From contig JBCAML010000001.1 in NCBI GenBank assembly GCA_038503075.1, positions 3,658,001 through 3,722,000 of the forward strand: a stretch of 64,000 nucleotides of DNA. The letters are read 5' to 3'. The stretch is from Gyromitra esculenta. Taxonomy: Eukaryota; Ascomycota; Pezizomycetes; Pezizales; Discinaceae. The notes under the pieces are model-generated. The model was given only the letters and a program-made list of their open reading frames with translations. It ran no database searches and was not told where the DNA came from. Below, in pieces: positions 44,164-55,986 of this stretch. How positions within the stretch are numbered: the first letter of the stretch is position 1; each line of letters begins with the position of its first letter. The translations under genes were made by a program, and so were the position numbers.

Positions 44164-44919
44164 TTATTTTCGAGCCTTCTTTAACACTGGCTTACGAGCC
44201 CCCGCAAACCGCTGCAACTCCTCTTCACACTTCATATCGTCACACGTGTTTCCACTATCCTCCCAGGAACTCCACCAACTATCTCCTTTTCCACTACTCG
44301 AGTCACCCTCACTGATCAACCTATCACGATGCGGCCCTGTATAACAGTACGGTTCCTGATCTTCTGGAGGGGGGTGTTTTTCGTAGACGTAGTAGACGTA
44401 AAGCCCACAGCACGTAAACTCATCCCCGTCAAATTCTCCCCAGTGTTCGACCTTGCAGCCTAGATCGTTGATCCGTTGATCATAGATCTTATGACAATAC
44501 ACGCAGTGTGCGAGAGTGTTTGCCGTTTCTGCTTTAGGTTGAACTTTAGGTTGTGCTTCAGACTCTGAGTTTGATTCCGGCATTGCTGTATTTCCGGATG
44601 GCAAGTGCATCATAAGCATCGTTGAAAGCAGTGGTTGCGGCAGTGTGATGAGATGTTCGAAGAGCTCTTCACGATCGGGGTATACTTCGGCGAGGTGCTC
44701 GAGCGTTGGTACTGGCACCTCTAGCGGCTCTTGCTCCTCCTCGGATTGGAGCTCGTCGGTGTCTGAGGGACAATCATCGTCCTCATTCTCCTTAGATTCG
44801 ACATCGTTCCCGTCGGCGCAAGTGGGATAACCGCGCTTAGTAGGCACGACGCTCGGAGGAAGAATTGGTGCCGCGACCGCGGGAGGAGAGCTCGTGGTCA
44901 AATCTATCACTTTGACCAT
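44164..44919 (-). CDS. SIM-like plus Cys/His zinc-module protein, tandem copy B
   Basis: A single-exon frame of 251 residues. MVKVIDLTTSSP carries a SUMO-interacting-like VIDLT core at residues 4-8. An acidic stretch covers about 41-66 (ESKENEDDD, SEEEQE), which copy A lacks. The helix-like block VPTLEHLAEVYPDREELFEHLI aligns with copy A. Zinc candidates are C139-x2-C142 (HCVYCHKIYD), C155-x3-H159 (GCKVEHWGE), F168-T-C170-C171-G, C192-x4-H197 and C226-x4-C231. A basic tail (KPVLKKARK) ends the protein. Recruitment to sumoylated proteins through the N-terminal motif is inference. No named family recognised. Confidence 0.8.
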   Translation of the reverse strand: MVKVIDLTTSSPPAVAAPILPPSVVPTKRGYPTCADGNDVESKENEDDDCPSDTDELQSEEEQEPLEVPVPTLEHLAEVYPDREELFEHLITLPQPLLSTMLMMHLPSGNTAMPESNSESEAQPKVQPKAETANTLAHCVYCHKIYDQRINDLGCKVEHWGEFDGDEFTCCGLYVYYVYEKHPPPEDQEPYCYTGPHRDRLISEGDSSSGKGDSWWSSWEDSGNTCDDMKCEEELQRFAGARKPVLKKARK

Positions 44920-45419
44920 TTGATATCTAGGCTTTAGGAGTTTGATGATGTAAGATAGCTAGTGAAACTAGGAAAGGCTGGGGTTTTATATTGAGTCTAA
45001 ATGTGATGTCTGTAAAGTACGTATTCACCCTTAATTTAGTTTGTGTCACAGTCTCTCTCATTCGCTCGCGCGTTTTTTGCTTATTCTATCGGTTATATCC
45101 GCCAGCTCTGGGGGGCGATTTCTTGCGTTGAATTGAAAATCAAAACCTCTTATGAGATTTATGACGTTGGTTTTACCTTTTGGCTAGGAAGAGTAAAGCT
45201 TATCTGCCAGACATTCTGGCATAAACGAGTGATATTTCATGAATAATGACACCATTACCAACGTCGCTCGCCCATAGTATTTGATCTTTTGCATAGTGTC
45301 TACTATTCCTATCACACTGTAGGTAGAGGAAAAAGGTGTGATGGAGACTCTGTGAGTCTATCCTAATCGCTCAAACCGCTGAGAAAAAAAACAAGCAACG
45401 TTTACCAGCCCATTAGGTA
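44920..45419. other. intergenic, with a CGAGTGATATT repeat
   Basis: 500 bp between two minus-strand genes. CGAGTGATATTTCATGAAT lies at 45226-45244. No gene is seen. Confidence 0.5.
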
Positions 45420-46594
45420 TTATATAATCCCCGGAACTACGGCCTTCCTGTCCGGGAGTGCTTCCCTGCCGAACTTTTTCTGATACCAGCGCTTTCCCTG
45501 AAGAGCCCTAAAATACATAATATGAGAAATTAGTTCTTCAAATTCCCAATGCTCAAGAACATAAAAACGGTATTAGATGAAAGAACGAACCTAGGTAACA
45601 TGGTAGCAATCTCGTTAACAACGAACATAGTTCCCGGGCGAAAGTTAAGAAAGCCGCCCCCAGCAATGGTATACCCAGTCCATTCAACCCACTCAGAAAA
45701 ATACTACCCAGTGGTAAAATCAGTAGGGATTACAGAGATCAAGGCGTTTGCAATAGAAACATACGTGGGGGTGCCAGATCCATCTAAACAGCCCCCCCTC
45801 GGGGATCTTGTAGACCCTACCATTATCGACCACAACCTTCCCCTCCCGCTCTGCATCCTTGTCAACTGACTTATCGCGTCTAATTTGTCTGAGTATTTCT
45901 TCGTGATGGATATTCCCATAGAAACCAACAGCCCATAAAATGCTCCCTGCGATAAGCTGCCAGGTTGGAACTGAACTAGCAGAACCGTAGCCGCCTAACC
46001 AGCCACCTATTAGTGAGCCGTTAATAATATTAAATACCAGACCCCCAATCGCGATAATTATGTGGGTAGGTGCCATTGAAGGGTTCCTAACGTGATGTTA
46101 GTTAAGATCAGTAACCGTGTTTTGGGGAATCATGTTGAGCATACTAACCGCAGAGGACTGATAATTGCACGATGGAAATAATGTATGCAGTATAGCGACA
46201 TGAGCCAGATGTGGGATCCCGGGAGTGAGTCGTTGCATTCGGGGTTAGTGAGAGCCGTGTATAACATTGTTAAAGGAGAGACGATTTCCATCAACATCCA
46301 GGCGGGTTTTCCTAAACGAGATTAGCACATATCGCCAAATCGACCTTCGCGATGACTTAGTTTTACCTGGGACGTTGAACATCGACACCATAGAAGTCTT
46401 CCCCATTGGGTATATATCGAGACTAAGCTGCACGGGCAGCACCTAGAGGTAGAAACGGATTATCGTCAGCTCCAAAACATCAATTGAGCTTTAAGTTGGT
46501 GATTTACCAAAGCAAAGAGCTTCCACCATGAAAGCAGTAGTTTCCAGTTGTTCCTAGTGAGGGGCACAATTCCAGCGGAACGCAGAAAGTCCAT
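45420..46594 (-). CDS. steroid 5-alpha-reductase family enzyme (3-oxo-5-alpha-steroid 4-dehydrogenase), six exons
   Basis: Predicted join 46594-46508, 46442-46367, 46311-46149, 46086-45765, 45703-45591, 45507-45420 (282 residues). All phases agree. The N-terminus MDFLRSAGIVPLTRNNWKLLL leads to membrane helices, including LIAGSILWAVGFYGNIHHEEIL and IIIAIGGLVFNIINGSL. The family's C-terminal NADPH-binding part is complete: YKIPEGGLFRWIWHPHYFSEWVEWTGY, FLNFRPGTMFVVNEIATM, RALQGKRWYQKKFG and the short C-terminal end. Such enzymes reduce delta-4 or polyprenol-type double bonds in the ER. Length suits SRD5A1/2-like members (about 255-300). The natural substrate in this fungus is not known. Introns are 55-83 bp. 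Confidence 0.92.
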
Positions 46595-49459
46595 AGTGCT
46601 GAATCTCGGTTAGCAATGTGAATGTTGTTGAAGAACTTAAGCTGAGCTGCGTGAAAAAAGGGGCTAATCGTGAAGTGCTCTCAGAGCCAAGACGCAGATG
46701 CAAGAAATGATGAGAGAATTTCTGAGAAATGGATGTTCTCTCGACTCTTAGAGGCCTACGCTTGAGAGTTGTTCTGGAGAATATGTACTTGTTATTGTGC
46801 CATTATCTGGTACAAATCACAATTTGGATGTCACGTCTATGCATGATATCACATTGCGGCTCGAATGACGGTTGGCTTGGCTTCGCTGCTCCAAATCACA
46901 GTCAGTCACTCGGCTCTAACCGATGAACAATCTTGTGTACCATACTTGTTAAAAAAGGGATTTTACATAGAACACAGAACTCCATCCTTTCCAACGGGTG
47001 TAAGATTTATGCATTCAGGAAAGTTTCTTGGGGGGTCATTTCTAGCCCAGTTCCAGTACAGTAAATACCCACCTCGGAGCCAGCCCGAGATCAGTCGACC
47101 TGACGCCTCTAGTACACCAGAACTTACGATACGTAGCAAGCTGCGTGAGGAGAGCTGGGCACGAGACTACCCGGGCCCAGAGTCAATTAAAAAAACACTC
47201 ACCTTATATCTTGTCACTTTCGGCGCAACTTCATACCCTTTGATCCTGGCAGTGCCAAATTAAGATCATAGTCTTCAACTACATGTATTGATGCTTGAAT
47301 AAAGCCTCCTTGCTTAAATAAATATTTAAAGCTGACTGTAATGACATTTGAGTTGCTAAAATGCCACGTTGGCGCAAAGTTAGGCAGCCCCCCACAAAGA
47401 AACAGCAAGCATTTCCATTTTCAAAAGTGCTGAAGCGACACAACTCATCATCTCCTTAGTTTCGAAAGCGCCGAAATTATGCAAAACATCTTCTCAGTTT
47501 TGAACCAGTCTCCCCGAACCTTGACATCAGGTGTCTCCTTCGCTACTAATTGCCAAACTGAGGCGAGCTATTTTATGTAGGTTCACTCATGATCACTTCA
47601 CAACCCTAGTATACTGGATTTGGGGCAAGTCAGGAGGCAAGTTCAGGATTTTCGCCTACCACCGACTACGGATACCTTCCCGTAAACATCTGAAGCACTC
47701 TAAACTAGATAATTTTGGACGATTGACTTCCAAAGCGACAGAAGCTGCGAAACCGCTAAGCAACATTTGTAACTTTTTTAAGAAACTTAAGAAACGGTGT
47801 ATTAAAAAATAGGCTCACTAAACAAAAAACCTGAACTCGGGTATTTACATGTAGATTAGGAAGACTAATGGATACAAAAAATAGCTCTCGGAACCCTGAT
47901 CAGACGCAAAATTATATCCAACACATACAGATTTTCTCGAATAGCACTTACAACGCCTTCAGCTGGTAAGGCCCTCGGGGGCAAGGGAGAAAGTGTCTAT
48001 AGCTGAATGCATTCGGAGTAATATTTTGAAGTCGTATATCTATTGCAAATTGGCGGATACTTCGTGACCATGGCTAGGTAGGAGTTGCCTCGAAAGCTTC
48101 GATGAGGATATCGACGAATTTTTCGTCAGTTTCGCTCAATATCGGGGGTGGTGACGAAAATAGAGGTTGACTTGATGAAGACAAAGAGGGAAGTGGCATC
48201 TGGTAGTGCCCAGAAGCTATAGTTTCTGCTGTCAAGTTTGGATTTTGATCGGATCTATGTATCCCAGAGGTTGTCTTGGGTTTCTCGGGACTTTCCTGAG
48301 GGATCAGGGTTGTCGGCTCCATTGTGAAGCTGGCTTATACGTATGATAATAGATGAGTGAGTAGAGAGGAGGAATGAGAGGATTTAAGGTGTTTAATAGT
48401 CTATAGACCGAATAAGGGAATGGGGAGAGTAGGGGAGCTTTGGTACCTATATATACTATGGCTGTCGAGAACTCATTGTTATCACTCGATTTCTGAAGAT
48501 TTGCAAAAGACAACTTCCGTTCATAATATGTGGTAGGCTATATTACGTTACTCTTAACATTTGTATAACACCAGTTCGTTAATTTGTTTGTTTCAGCCAA
48601 CAGGTGCCATGGGTCATCAACTACTCTACATGTGGCTACATGCATGTGCGCGGCACGTATGTACCTCGCTAAATCCGAGCGTTCCATATGCATTGCATCT
48701 CTACTCACCGCGAAATCTCATCATCAGCCTATTATAAAAGAAAATAACGAGTGATATTTCATGTCGGATACCGCTTAGCCTAGGATAACATCAACGTCGT
48801 ATTCCTGATGATAGAGCAGAGCTTTTTGCTTTGTGCGGCCACATAGAAATGGTCTGATATCTGCACAAGCGTATGGGGGTGAAGTTGGCGTGGTTAAGAT
48901 GTTTAGCTAAAGCGATTAGGGCACGAAAAACTGTTTTTCGGTATTCTAGTCGTTCCAACTTCACCGTTCATACGATTATCCCTCGCACTGGTAAAGCTGA
49001 CAGCTGAATAGTTTGGTGGCTGAGTGCAAATTCTCATTTCAGACCCGTATCCGGATACTATGTTATCCGAGATAGCGAGAAGTGGCACCCTGATTGACTA
49101 AATATATTTGAGGCGCCGGACTTGCGTGCGGATTCTCGCGGCCCTGGGCAACACGGTGCCCTTTTCATTCTCGTTTTCTGACATATCCACGCATGTGACT
49201 GATCAAACTAATTACAACTGAGCCTCAAAAACTATTCGGTCAACATGCAAGCAAATTTCATCCTACATCACTAGTCCTACTGTTTTCGTTATTTACGAGA
49301 AAATATGGTAGTATGGTCCCACGAGTTCTAACTGTGGTCAATGATCGTTTTGTCACCTTTGGTGGAAAATGGGTTTCCTTGGCGGGTTACCCGGCTCGCA
49401 CCCGCCACAAGGTGGCATGGATTCATGGCTTTATTCCAAAGCCTCCTCCAACAACAAGC
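46595..49459. other. 2.9 kb gap, no confident gene
   Basis: AT-rich, with TACATGTA sites at 47280 and 47846 and a CGAGTGATATT copy at 48748-48758. A short minus-strand frame at 48074-48322 is listed separately. The sequence before 49460 is open in frame with PRP38 but has no conserved features. Confidence 0.5.
48074..48322 (-). CDS. possible short ORF, 82 residues, Ser/Pro-rich
   Basis: MEPTTLIPQESPEKPKTTSG begins a complete frame that ends SETDEKFVDILIEAFEATPT. The middle is Ser/Pro-rich and the end could form an amphipathic helix. Composition is protein-like and GC-richer than the flanks. No family is recognised and no splice sites help. It may be a small fungal gene or chance. Confidence 0.3.
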   Translation of the reverse strand: MEPTTLIPQESPEKPKTTSGIHRSDQNPNLTAETIASGHYQMPLPSLSSSSQPLFSSPPPILSETDEKFVDILIEAFEATPT

Positions 49460-50168
49460 ATGGCCCACCTAGCGGACGCGAAATCACTGTTAGACAGCCG
49501 TGGTCTCTACGACGGAGCCACAGTCCACGGCGTCAATCCCTTACTACTAGTCGAAAAGATCATTCGAGAGCGCATCTTCGAGTCTCTTTACTGGAAGGAG
49601 CAAACCTTTGGTTTAAACGGTAAGCTAGTTCACCTTATTCGCGCGTCTTCACGAGAACGCAGCTAACAGGTATATAGCTGCAACACTTCTGGATCGCGCG
49701 GTAGAACTAACTTATATTGGCGGCCAATACGGTAACCAAAAACCGACCCCGTTTCTCTGCCTCGCCTTCAAGCTCCTTCAGCTACACCCGGAACGCGAGA
49801 TCATCCTGGAATACCTCAATGATACGGAATTTAAGTACTTGCGGGCGCTCGCGGCATTTTATATCCGACTGACATGGAACGCGGTGGATATTTTCAAGAC
49901 GCTGGAGCCGCTAATGACTGATTTTCGGAAATTGAGGGTTCGTAGTATGGGAGGGTGGAGGTTGACACATATGGATGAGTTCATTGATGAACTGCTTACG
50001 AAGGAGCGGGTGTGCGATATTGCGTTGCCACATATCAAAACGAGGGCTATGTTGGAGGATGCGGACGAGCTGGAGGCCAGGGATAGTGCACTGGGGAGTG
50101 AGATTGAGAGTGAAGGGGATGAGGAAGGAGAGGAAGAGGGTGCTGTGATGGAGACTGGAGACGATTAA
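49460..50168 (+). CDS. PRP38: pre-mRNA splicing factor Prp38
   Basis: Predicted join 49460-49619, 49678-50168 (216 residues). Start MAHLADAKSLLDSRG is chosen because the Prp38 core begins here (ATVHGVNPLLLVEKIIRERIFESLYWKEQTFGLNAATLLDRAV). It continues with YIGGQYGNQKPTPFLCLAFKLLQL, FKYLRALAAFYIRLTW, IFKTLEPLMTDFRKLRVR and MDEFIDELL, and ends with an acidic tail (EGDEEGEEEG). Prp38 is a tri-snRNP/B-complex protein needed for spliceosome activation and U4/U6 unwinding. Size fits fungal Prp38 (about 210-245). The open frame extends upstream to 49313 but lacks conserved sequence there. Intron 58 bp. Confidence 0.95.
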
Positions 50169-51182
50169 AGGAAAAATGTGTGGATTATTTGGGGGTATTG
50201 GTGATCTCCGTTTGAAATGAAAGGTGATCTGATGAACTGGATGAAGAAGGTATGGCGTTCAAGTATAGCACGACATCGGCACGTTTGCACTGGAAACAAT
50301 GAGGTTGGGGATAATGGGAATCAAAGGGGCCAGACAATTGAGAGGTCAAATTCGGGATAGCTCAAAGGACTATTTCTGAATTGAGCGATCGTGAAATCAA
50401 GTGGTCACGGAATTGGAATGGTGGCACACAGTCTGGTGCATGGAAGTAATTTTAATTGCTTGGAGATATCGGGAGTTGGTTTAAGACTTGTCTGGGCGTC
50501 GTACTAAAGCAATTAATGGGGTTCAATAATTTGGTAAATTTGATAACCAAGACTCTTTAATGGACAATAAGCATAAAGCAATTCACCACCACAGGCAGCG
50601 GAGCCTTTTAGCTAGATTGTACCTATTATATGTGCGACGAATAAATAAAATTACCTTATACGTATTCTCTAGATCCTTAGTGTCTTTCAGCGAATATTCA
50701 TTAGTTTCCGTACGCTGAGAACTGATGTGGTGAAGCAGAATATCATAGGTTTGAGAAAATAAACACCTCAAGAGGTGTTTAAGTTTAGTTAATGCCAAAC
50801 ACTAAGAAATTATCCAAAACCACAACTCGAATGTCCTGATCCGACAAACGCAGTTTCGTAAACCGTATCATCTTGGGATTAATTTAAGGAAAAAGATCTA
50901 AACCAGTCTTTTTTGAGGTATTTCAAGATCTAGATACCATAGAATTAAATCTATTAAGCGTTGTTACTCTAGAACCGTACTGACATCTCATGTTACGCCA
51001 AGCCACAAGGCGATTGTCCGACCCTTGCACCCATCCGTCGCGTCAACCTCACCTCAACCACCGCGACGCAAACGATAACCCCATCCTAGCAGCGCGGACA
51101 CCCCTCCCCCCCGCGATCTTTACCGAATACAAAGCGCTCTCTAAATAGCGAATTGCAAGCCTCCCTGTTTTCGGCTTCTGCC
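50169..51182. other. intergenic between PRP38 and NUP82
   Basis: About 1 kb, AT-rich. The minus frame at 50583-50798 has nothing recognisable. The 150 bp before 51183 are C-rich and likely the NUP82 leader. Confidence 0.5.
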
Positions 51183-53876
51183 ATGACCACCATCACCTCC
51201 AACAGCCTTCCATGGCTGGCGAGGCCCTCAACTGGATACGACCTCTTCTCGAAACCACCAGAGAGACCTACAGCATATCCACATCTTCCCTCCGACAGTG
51301 AAGAAGCTGTGGGTCCGAAACGTATCATTGCGAACAGGGGCACTGAGATATTTGTGGGCAGAGGGAACGAAGTTCGATGTGCAGATCTCCAGGATCTGAA
51401 GGCGAGGCAACCGACATCGGCGCAGGAAGGCTACAGACAATACAAGGTACGAAATTTCTTGGGAGAGGAGAGTTTTTTTTACTATTATAATAGTGATGTG
51501 GTTGGAGTCAAGCCAGGAAGCTAACGATCGTAACAATAGACGTTGGATTTGCCGGATCTGGATTTCGAAATCCACCAACTTGAGATTAGTAAGGATGGGC
51601 TATTCCTAGCTATTATTGGCGAGAAGGAGCTTGCGGTCTGTGTTCTCCCTGCTGAGGGCTTGTCGAGGATGGAGAATTCAAAATTGAGAGTTCCTGCGTG
51701 AGTTTCCTCCAAAAAGCTTGCACGGCTCATGGACTGATTTGAGTTAGGTTTCACTTAGTAGGAGTGAAAAAGCACAACACTGAGGGGGCAAGAATTATTA
51801 GAGCACTATGGCATCCGTTAGGAGTTGAAGGCGCTTCGCTACTAGTGTTGTCCGAAGACGGCATGATTAGGTTTGTTTCCTTCCACTGCCTTTACCCTGC
51901 ATAAAGCTTACAATATAGGACGTACGACTTCACAATCGGTCAAAATTTTACATTCGATATACCTGATCAGGAGTTCGATATCTATGCCCTTAGTGGACAG
52001 CGCCGTCGTAAAGGCGGTATCTGTGCCGATAAAGAAGAAATGGAGCCTGCCTCCTGCTGTTTCGGTGATGGTTATCAAGGCTGGCGGCCCTTCACTCTAT
52101 ACATCCTTATGCGTGGCGGCGACATCTATGCGCTCACTCCAATCGTTCCTAGTCGCTGGAAAGCCTCACGAGAGTATCTTCAGAGTCTCTCATTGGATAT
52201 CACAGCGGATCTCGAGAATCTCGACGATACCGCTACATTACAGGAGAAACTAGTCCTCCGGCAACAGACAAAATGGATCAATCATGTGTTAGACGATGAG
52301 GCGAGCCTGGCGACAGCGGCGTTTGGAAATGGGAGTCCGAGGAAAAAATCACAAACGTGTCTGGGTCGGCCGGGCGTGGTGGGCCCATGTCCGTTACTGC
52401 AGGGTCCGTTTTTATTTCAGCCGGCGCCTTTGGAGTTTCCGGGGGAGGAGTATTATGCTTGTGATATCTTGCATGTTGAGGGTGGATTGATTGGTGTGAT
52501 TGGTGTGTTGTTCTCGAACGGCAAGGTTGATGTTTGCCTTGAGTTCGAGATGCTGCGTGCAAAGTGGGTGGATAAGAAGAAAAAGACGCGGCCAGAGAAC
52601 GGGAAGGAGGAGACAGCGGATTTACCGATCATTGCTGCTTACGAGAGTATCAACCTGGATATGGGCGACACTTCAACTGGCAACTGGCCGGTATTTGTAG
52701 CCGATCCACGAAGCGACCAGGTATGGTATGTAAACCATAACTCGGGACTCGTATCATTCTCGATGAAGCCGTGGCTGAGCAAGTTGGCGACCGTAATGGA
52801 TGCCGAGGAGGATGACGGGTTCATGGCGAAGTCCTTAGAGAGAAGTCCGGAATCGACGGTATGGAAAGTAATCGACCACGGCAAGCGATCAGCAGGCCGT
52901 ATCCAACCCATCATTGGCAGTGTAGTAGTTTATGAAGCCTATCTCGGGTACATCCTTGTTGCTACCACTCCCACTGGTGTCGAAAGTGTTGAATTCGATG
53001 AAGTCCTCGAAAATGTCACCCGCGACGGCACTGATGCTTTTGATACTAAAGCACAATCCTTTAGTCAAACACCGCAATCAGGACCTCCAGCTATTAACAA
53101 AAAGACTTCGATCCTTTCTCCGCCTTACACGCCCTCTCCAGAATTCAGAAACCCCTCTACGCTCCCAGCACTACTTCAACAGGCGATCGCCCATAACAGC
53201 AAGCTTGTTCGTGCGCCGATCATGTTTTCAACCGAGTCGAATGAGTTCCTACGACGAGCTAGAGACACGCTGAAGGTGGAGTATGACAGGATTATGGAAG
53301 CTGCACAAGAAATGTATGACCGCGCAGCGCTACAGCGAATCGAGTACCGGAAGCAGTTAGAGGCGATCCACAAAGCGTCTGAGAATCTTGAAAAGCTGCG
53401 AAGCAAGAACGTGCAGGAACGACTGGAGCAGTATTTGAAGAAGCAGGATGAGCTGCAGGCGCGTGCAGATGAGGTGCTGAAGATGTTGATAATGAGGGGT
53501 GGGGCCGGGCTCAGTGATGCAGAGAAGCGGTGGTTTAAAGAGATTGCAAAGATCGAGGAACGGGTTGAGGGGGACGGGAGGATTGCATTGGGTGTTAGGA
53601 AGGAACAGGTGAGCAAGATGCTAGATACGTTGATGCCGATGGTGAGCGATGGGAAGGGGAAGGGACTGGCGATGGAGAGTGATGGAGTGCCGGAGGAAGT
53701 GAGGAAGGGGAAACTGAAGCAATTGAAGGACTTGCTGGATCGAGAGTATGTCTTTCCCTTCTAACATACTTATTGGAATTTTAACGAGTAGTTTACTGAC
53801 TTGATATAGGGACGAGTTGGTGAAAACGACCAAAAAAAGGCTGGAGAAACTGACCATTGAGGTGGACCAGGATTAG
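51183..53876 (+). CDS. NUP82: nucleoporin Nup82 (Nup88 family)
   Basis: Predicted join 51183-51446, 51540-51697, 51748-51870, 51919-53745, 53810-53876 (812 residues). The N-terminal 500 residues read as a beta-propeller with LDLPDLDFEIHQLEISKDGLFLAIIGEKELAVCVLP, RALWHPLG..LLVLSEDGMIRTYDF and TLYILMRGGDIYALTPIVPS, the family pattern. The C-terminal part from about 590 is coiled coil (RARDTLKVEYDRIMEAAQ, NVQERLEQYLKKQDELQAR, RKGKLKQLKDLLDRE). Nup82 anchors Nup159 and Nsp1 on the cytoplasmic face of the pore for mRNA export. Length agrees with filamentous fungal Nup82 (about 800-900). The small last exon supplies DELVKTTKKRLEKL and the end. Confidence 0.9.
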
Positions 53877-54291
53877 AGGGGCTTGGTATTTCTAATGATG
53901 GATGTTTGGGGGGGGTTTCGATGGCTGGTGTTATTTATGCCTAGAATGAGCAGATCGAATAATGCATTGATTCATGCGGTTGGAAAGCTTGTATTTGCTA
54001 TAGGGATTATCTTTTTTGTTGTTGTTGTTATTTCCTCTATTTTTTTCTCTCCAGCTTTTCGTGTGTGGAAAAGCGAATTGTACATTAAATTCGATGCAAT
54101 TGGTTGGGAACGTTCAGGTATCGGGTGTTGTTTCCAAAACAGCACTTTGGATGCTTTCCAGCCAAGACCCGAGATCCCTGTCTGCCGCACGTGGATGACG
54201 CAGGTGCCAAGCCTCCACCGAGACTTAAGCCAACTCGCCAACCTCAGGAACCGTTCACGTCGTCCACCTGTACCTCTCTCCACATGCTACC
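53877..54291. other. intergenic between NUP82 and CAX4
   Basis: 415 bp. The T-rich run near 54008-54052 follows the NUP82 stop. Open frames here are in several overlapping phases and not supported. Confidence 0.45.
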
Positions 54292-55147
54292 ATGAGCGAT
54301 CATTTCGAACCTCCCCTTGCTTCCCTAAGCCTCACGCATGTCTATTATGTTTGTCGTCCGTCCCAACTTTTAAGCCACAACTTAACTAACCATAGCTTAT
54401 AGAATCCGGATGACCGCGTTTCACTTCTTTGTGCCTGGCTCGCGCTCGTTCCACAAGCACTGGTAGTATCCTACACCACATTAACAGTCGCCCAGCGCGA
54501 GTTAGAGGTACTACTCATGTTCGCCGGACAGCTATCATGCGAGGCCGTAAATTGGGTCCTGAAGCGACTCTTCAAGCAGCAACGGCCAAAACGTAAATTC
54601 CTCCACCCACCAACCCACCAATCATGCTGACAGGAAGGCTATAGAAATGTACGGAAAGGGGTATGGTATGCCCTCATCGCACGCCCAGTTCGTTGGCTTC
54701 TTCGCTGTCTACTTCTCGCTGTGGATGTACCTACGTGCCCGACAGCTCCCGGCCTATCAGCGGGCGCTGATATCTGCGACGGCGGTAGCCTTGTCGGTTG
54801 CTGTTAGCTTGTCACGGATATATCTGTCGTACCATACACAGCTTCAGGTCGCGTGTGGGTACTCGGTTGGGGTTGCATTTGGGTTTGCTTGGTTTTGGTT
54901 CACGGGGTGGCTACGGGAGACGAAGTTAGGGCAGGCGGGGGGCGGATGGGGTCTTGAGGTGCTGACGGGAGGGAGGAAGTTGCTGGATTGGATATTGTGG
55001 GCGACACAATTTGTGTATGTGAAGGATATGTTGACGGAGGTGGACCTGGTGAGATGGGAATGGGAGGTATGGAATAAGGCCAGGAGTGGGAAGACTGGTG
55101 TGGACGAGGGTGTGAAGTCGCTAAAAGAGGAGAAGAAAAAGAGGTGA
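54292..55147 (+). CDS. CAX4: dolichyl-diphosphatase (PAP2 superfamily)
   Basis: Predicted join 54292-54348, 54403-54592, 54645-55147 (249 residues). The PAP2 phosphatase signature is complete and in order: KRLFKQQRP (motif C1), GYGMPSSHAQF (C2) and SRIYLSYHTQLQV (C3, with Arg and catalytic His). Hydrophobic helices surround them (ALVVSYTTLTV, FVGFFAVYFSLWMYL, VACGYSVGVAFGFAWFWF). The N-terminus MSDHFEPPLASLSLTHVYYNP resembles Cax4/DOLPP1. The enzyme removes a phosphate from dolichyl diphosphate in the ER lumen, recycling the lipid carrier for N-glycosylation. A basic tail (KSLKEEKKKR) is cytosolic. Length matches yeast Cax4 (239). Confidence 0.94.
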
Positions 55148-55986
55148 GTAAGGACGGAGGGCATCGATTGTGTTTTTTGTTTTATTATGCAGATATCAAG
55201 AATGCTGTGCTATGGGAGTGTTTCTATACGGTAAGAGGCGTTTCTGGGCTGTAATACCTACTTTGCTTCCTTCTGTATTTTTTCTGTATCTATTGGATCT
55301 ATATCTACAGTACAAACCAGCTGTCAGAGGGATACGATGACGTTTATAGGTGAGATTGGATATGGCCTCGGTTAAGCCTAGCGAGCTCGAGGGATTATAC
55401 AAGGGTAGAAACAACCTGAAGTTGGGATGGAGATAAAAAGTAAAGTATATGTAGATTGAATATCTACTCCAAATACAAATACGGTTACACAAGAGCGTCG
55501 GATTTGACACCCTCCACGAAAATTTCAATGCGGGTTAAGGTAATGAAACCAGAAGTTGAGGGTTGAGCGGGTCCCAAGTTTGAGCCTTGGAGGCGGTACG
55601 GGCATAGTGCTGGCGGTAAGGGATAGCGGCTGTGGCGTATATACCCAATCAAGTAGCAAAGTTATACAAAACGAAGCTATTATATAGTAGTCGAGCTATT
55701 AGACAAGGCATATACAACATGAAAAATTAATACGGGAATACGACTCAAAGGTCAGGAAAGAGCTACTATCCTGTTATTTAATCGAGTGATATTCTATGAA
55801 TCAAACTGCTGCTCATGCCCACTAGAAACTCGGCCAATGTGCAACAAAATAAAAATTTCTACTTCTCTGAGACTATATGTATTTTTTTAGATACTTTACT
55901 ATAATTATAAATTGACTTAAAGATACTGTATTTAAACCCTCTAAACCCCCTTGCAGAGTGGGTGAAACCTGAAACTGCATGTATTC
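55148..55986. other. intergenic with a CGAGTGATATT repeat
   Basis: About 840 bp, AT-rich. CGAGTGATATTCTATGAAT lies at 55783-55801. No gene seen. Confidence 0.5.

Noticed and set aside
43102..46594. A gene cluster linking the tandem zinc proteins with the steroid-reductase gene
   Set aside because: They are adjacent and co-oriented, but nothing in the sequences suggests a shared pathway.
49313..49459. In-frame N-terminal extension of PRP38
   Set aside because: Known Prp38 proteins begin close to the Met at 49460, and the upstream part has no conserved sequence.
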